From Opitutaceae bacterium TAV5 (GTDB lineage Bacteria; Verrucomicrobiota; Verrucomicrobiia; Opitutales; Opitutaceae), in assembly GCA_000242935.3 (NCBI GenBank), contig CP007053.1, positions 2,899,001 through 2,963,000 on the forward strand: a stretch of DNA of 64,000 nt, in the 5' to 3' direction. Below, piece after piece: positions 61,080-64,000 of the stretch (position 1 is the first letter of the stretch; each line of letters starts with the position of its first letter). The notes under the pieces are model-generated. The model was not told the DNA's origin, searched no databases, and was given only the letters and a program-made list of their open reading frames with translations. The translations under genes were made by a program, and so were the position numbers.

Positions 61080-62095
61080 TTTCGGTATCCATGAATAAAT
61101 TACGAAAACTGTTTCTCCTGGCGTTCTGCGTATTCTTCTGCGTATCCGTTTCTGCTTCCGAAATTTCCGGCACGGTCCGCGACGGGGCGGGAACCAGCGC
61201 CGTGGGTTATGCCGACGTGGTGGTCGTGCCGGAATCGCAAGCGATCCGCACCGGTGCGGACGGACGCTTCCGCATCACGAACCTCCCTCCCGGACGCTAT
61301 CAGGTGACCGTAACTCAGGAAGGCCGGCTGCCGGAGACCCTGAAGGTCGAGGTCACCGATGACGGCCTCCGGGATGTCGACATCCCTTTTCACAAGGCGG
61401 AGCCGGCAGATCAACCCGTTTCCCGGCTGAAAGACTGGCCATGGATGTCTGTCGCCGACTGGCACAAAAAACATGCCGCCAATGTCGCCCGTTCCCGACA
61501 AGGCTCACTCGATGTTATCTTCTTTGGTGATTCGATTACCGAACAATGGGAAACATCCGGGGCCAAGGTATGGGAAAAGTATTTCAATACCGGGCATGTG
61601 GCAAATTTCGGTATTGGCGGCGACACGACGCAAAACCTTCTTTGGCGGATACAAAATAATGACGGCCTGAAAGGCTTGTCGCCCGAGGTTGTGGTTGTCC
61701 TCATCGGCACGAACAACTTCGGCTTCAGCAAACACCGACCTGACGAAGTCGCAAACGGCATCACTGCCATTGTCGATGCACTCTGTCGCCAATTTCCCAA
61801 GACTCATGTCCTGTTGCTGGGGGTGCTGCCTCGGTCTCCCAATCCCGATGCTTTCGTGCGCGGCCTGATTCACGAGGCCAACGGGGGCATCGCGAGTCTG
61901 GGCAATCGTCCATCGGTGACTTATCTGGATATCGAGTCTGTTCTTCTGACTTCAACAGGACAAACCCGTGAGGACATTTACACGAAGGACCATCTTCATC
62001 TTGCCGAAAACGGTTACTATGTCCTGCTGGAAATTCTGCGCCCGTATTTACGGAAACATCTTGATGAAAAAACAGCTCAAAGAGTTTTTAAGTGA
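61076..62095 (+). CDS. SGNH/GDSL hydrolase with N-terminal CarboxypepD_reg-like domain
   Basis: A 339-residue exported esterase-type protein. After a signal peptide (hydrophobic core about 11-25) comes a small beta-sandwich (ISGTVRDGAGTSAVGYADVVV, TGADGRFRITNLPPGRYQVTV) of the carboxypeptidase regulatory type. The SGNH domain has block I FFGDSIT (Ser153), the oxyanion glycine GIGGDTT, GTNN (Asn213) and the C-terminal DHLHL (Asp305, His308). It probably removes acetyl groups from rhamnogalacturonan; substrate is inferred. The ATG at 61076 overlaps the GH78 stop; an ATG at 61091 would give a shorter, equally good signal peptide. Confidence 0.9.
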   Translation: MISVSMNKLRKLFLLAFCVFFCVSVSASEISGTVRDGAGTSAVGYADVVVVPESQAIRTGADGRFRITNLPPGRYQVTVTQEGRLPETLKVEVTDDGLRDVDIPFHKAEPADQPVSRLKDWPWMSVADWHKKHAANVARSRQGSLDVIFFGDSITEQWETSGAKVWEKYFNTGHVANFGIGGDTTQNLLWRIQNNDGLKGLSPEVVVVLIGTNNFGFSKHRPDEVANGITAIVDALCRQFPKTHVLLLGVLPRSPNPDAFVRGLIHEANGGIASLGNRPSVTYLDIESVLLTSTGQTREDIYTKDHLHLAENGYYVLLEILRPYLRKHLDEKTAQRVFK

Positions 62096-62302
62096 CACGA
62101 TGTCTCGCGGAACAGGTAGCTTGAATTGCTGAAATCATATCATAAGGGCTCACTGCAGAAGTGCAGCCATTTGAGTGTGAAGTGCGGCAAACCGGTCCAG
62201 GCATTTTGGAGGCGCCGGGAGACTGAGTCTCGTCTGCAAGCTATTGTTCCCCAATGTTCTGTTGGCGAACGAGGGCGGAATGTGCAATGGTTCGCCGCGA
62301 TT

Positions 62303-64000
62303 ATGGAAACCAGTTGGACTGAAACACTCGCGAGGTTTTTGCGCAACGAGCCGGGCGTCGAGGCCGTACGTCTCGATCCGGTGACGCGCAAGGTGGCCGT
62401 GGCCACGCTCGGCGAGGTGGACATGGTGCGGTTGCGTGAACGTCTCGATGCCACGCTGGCGGCGATCGACTCGCAACTCGGCACCGTCCGTCCGGGCGCG
62501 ATGCGCGACAGGAGGGTGCGAACCGGCCACGGATCCGGCGCGGGAGCGACCGGGAATGCGAGCCCGGCGAGCTTGCCGGAGGACTACACGGTCGAACACG
62601 GATCCGACGGCATCACGCAGGTGGCGCGGCCGACGTGCGCGACGGCTCCGCGGTTCTGGCAGTGGCGCGAGTTTGCCTGGCCGGAATTGCGTCCGGATGC
62701 GGAAACCGGCGTGGCAGGGGCGGGCGAGGAGGGCAGCGAATGGAAACAACTCGCCTGGCTGGCCGCGGTTTGCGGCGTGTCGGGTCTGGCGGCGTTTTTG
62801 CTGGAAAAATCCGGTGTCGCCGGAGACGGGAACACGGCGGGCGATGCGACCGGCGGCGGCATCCTCGCGTGGCTGCCGCGCGCGCTCTACATCGTGGCGC
62901 TGGCGACCGGTGGATGGGACGCGGCGGTGGATACGCTGAAAAACCTGCGGCGAGCGAAGCTCGATATCCATTTCCTGATGCTGGCCGTGGCGGTCGGCGC
63001 GGTGTGCATCGGCGCGTGGGGCGAGGCGGCGCTGTTGTTGTTCCTGTTTTCCGCGTCGGGAGCGATGGAGGAGTTTTCGGTGGACCGCACGCACCGCGAG
63101 GTCAGCGCGCTGCTCCGGTCGGCGCCGCGGCAGGCGACGCTGGTGGAAAAGGACGGGCGCGAACGCGAGATCGCGGTCGGGGAAATCGGCATCGCCGACG
63201 TGCTGCGCGTGCGGCCGGGCGCGGTGTTTCCGGCGGATGGCGAAGTGGTGCGCGGCGAGACGGCGAGCGACGAATCCAACCTCACCGGCGAAGCCGCGCC
63301 GGTGGACAAGGCCGTGGGCGACCCGGTTTTCAGCGGCACGCTCAACCTGTGGGGCGCGGTGGATTTCCGGGTGCGGCGGCTGCCATCGGAAAGCACATTG
63401 CAAAAGATCATCCGGCTCATCCATACGGCGCAGAAGCTGCGCGCGCCGAGCGAGCGGCTGACGGACCGGTTTGGCCCGCACTACACGCTGCTCGTGCTGG
63501 GGGTGTGCGCGGCGATGTTTCTGGTCTGGTGGCTGGGGATGGGGCTGCCGGCGTTTGTCAACGAGGAGGGCGCGCGGTCGGCTTTTTATCGGGCGATGAC
63601 GTTGCTCGTGGTGATGAGTCCGTGCGCGCTGGTGCTTTCGATCCCGTCGGCGATCCTCGCGGCGATTGCATGGGGGGCGCGGCATGGCGTGCTGTTTCGC
63701 GGTGGCGCCGCCATCGAGAAACTGGCGGGGATCGGCGTGGTGGCGCTCGACAAGACCGGCACATTGACGACGGGCGAACTGGTCGTCGAGGGGTGCGAGA
63801 GTTTTCCGCCGGGGCGCGAGCGCGAGGTGTGGGAGTACGCTCTGGCGCTGGAACTGGGTTCGCAGCACCCGCTGGCGCGCGCCATCGTCCGCGATGCGCG
63901 GGCGCGCGGCGTGGCCGAGCACGGGGTGGCGGAGTTTCAGTCGCTCACCGGTCATGGCGTGAGCGGCCGCGTGGGCGCGGTGCGCGTGGTGGCGGGGCGG
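62303..64000 (+). CDS. P1B-type metal-transporting ATPase, N-terminal part (cut by window edge)
   Basis: The frame is open from the ATG at 62303 to the window edge (566 residues shown). The N-terminal region (about 1-60) resembles a heavy-metal domain but lacks the CxxC pair. The membrane motif is SPC (439-441, VMSPCALVLS), the P1B-4 type linked in the family to cobalt, zinc or cadmium export. The actuator motif is SNLTGEA (Thr328-Glu330), the phosphorylation motif is DKTGTLT with Asp483, and the HP dipeptide is in GSQHPLARAI. The 207-bp gap before it shows no other gene. Metal specificity is inferred. Confidence 0.93.
   Translation, partial: METSWTETLARFLRNEPGVEAVRLDPVTRKVAVATLGEVDMVRLRERLDATLAAIDSQLGTVRPGAMRDRRVRTGHGSGAGATGNASPASLPEDYTVEHGSDGITQVARPTCATAPRFWQWREFAWPELRPDAETGVAGAGEEGSEWKQLAWLAAVCGVSGLAAFLLEKSGVAGDGNTAGDATGGGILAWLPRALYIVALATGGWDAAVDTLKNLRRAKLDIHFLMLAVAVGAVCIGAWGEAALLLFLFSASGAMEEFSVDRTHREVSALLRSAPRQATLVEKDGREREIAVGEIGIADVLRVRPGAVFPADGEVVRGETASDESNLTGEAAPVDKAVGDPVFSGTLNLWGAVDFRVRRLPSESTLQKIIRLIHTAQKLRAPSERLTDRFGPHYTLLVLGVCAAMFLVWWLGMGLPAFVNEEGARSAFYRAMTLLVVMSPCALVLSIPSAILAAIAWGARHGVLFRGGAAIEKLAGIGVVALDKTGTLTTGELVVEGCESFPPGREREVWEYALALELGSQHPLARAIVRDARARGVAEHGVAEFQSLTGHGVSGRVGAVRVVAGR

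Noticed and set aside
62150-63955. 601-codon minus-strand frame at the right edge
   Set aside because: It is the antisense shadow of the metal ATPase, which is open to the window edge and carries DKTGT, TGEA and SPC.

Overview
The window is GC-rich chromosomal DNA (no plasmid, phage or transposase genes seen) from what is most likely a verrucomicrobial bacterium of the Opitutaceae type. This is inferred from several PEP-CTERM proteins, pseudopilin-like proteins with the H-X9-DG signature, a GldG/DUF4340 ABC system, autotransporter-type beta-strand repeats, many glycoside hydrolases and an almost complete absence of Shine-Dalgarno sequences. No species call is possible from the sequence alone.

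Layout. 1-3.8 kb: the start of a sensor kinase gene, its OmpR-type response regulator, an NAD-malic enzyme and a small secreted protein, all on the minus strand. 4-11.4 kb: carbohydrate locus A (polysaccharide deacetylase, LacI regulator, PEP-CTERM protein, pseudopilin, PL22-like oligogalacturonate lyase, large glycoside hydrolase). 11.5-12.3 kb: wrbA and tRNA-Ser(UGA). 12.5-23.5 kb: locus B (LacI regulator, divergent PEP-CTERM/DNRLRE protein, GH36-type enzyme, pseudopilin, GH39-like enzyme, GH43, FAD oxidoreductase). 23.7-30.8 kb: locus C (divergent LacI, PEP-CTERM protein, pseudopilin, a 966-residue unrecognised secreted protein, an epimerase-like protein and a CBM-like protein; the last four genes are joined by 4-bp ATGA overlaps). 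30.9-33.6 kb: GH4 glycosidase and divergent AraC regulator. 33.6-39.3 kb: four-gene ABC/GldG operon. 39.6-48.3 kb: small lipoprotein, DUF456 membrane protein, AraC plus dehydrogenase plus hydroxypyruvate-isomerase-like gene, purT, and a ThuA/Gfo-Idh-MocA pair with a divergent AraC. 48.5-62.1 kb: locus D, probably for rhamnose-containing pectin (autotransporter-repeat protein, SSS symporter, sugar isomerase, PEP-CTERM protein, pseudopilin, LacI, FG-GAP protein, GH78 rhamnosidase, SGNH hydrolase). 62.3 kb to the end: start of a P1B-type metal ATPase.

How the parts work together. Loci A-D repeat one plan: a dedicated LacI regulator, one PEP-CTERM surface protein, one pseudopilin and a set of plant-polysaccharide enzymes. 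No SusC/SusD pair is seen. I infer that the PEP-CTERM protein and pseudopilin form a locus-specific envelope or surface device for glycan handling; this is the most interesting hypothesis here. Locus D carries four exact copies of the 14-bp site TGATACCGATATCA in the promoter regions of its transcription units, which defines a likely local regulon of the LacI protein at 55067-56074. Several families of palindromic dispersed repeats fill intergenic gaps, and one has inserted in frame into the GH36 gene.
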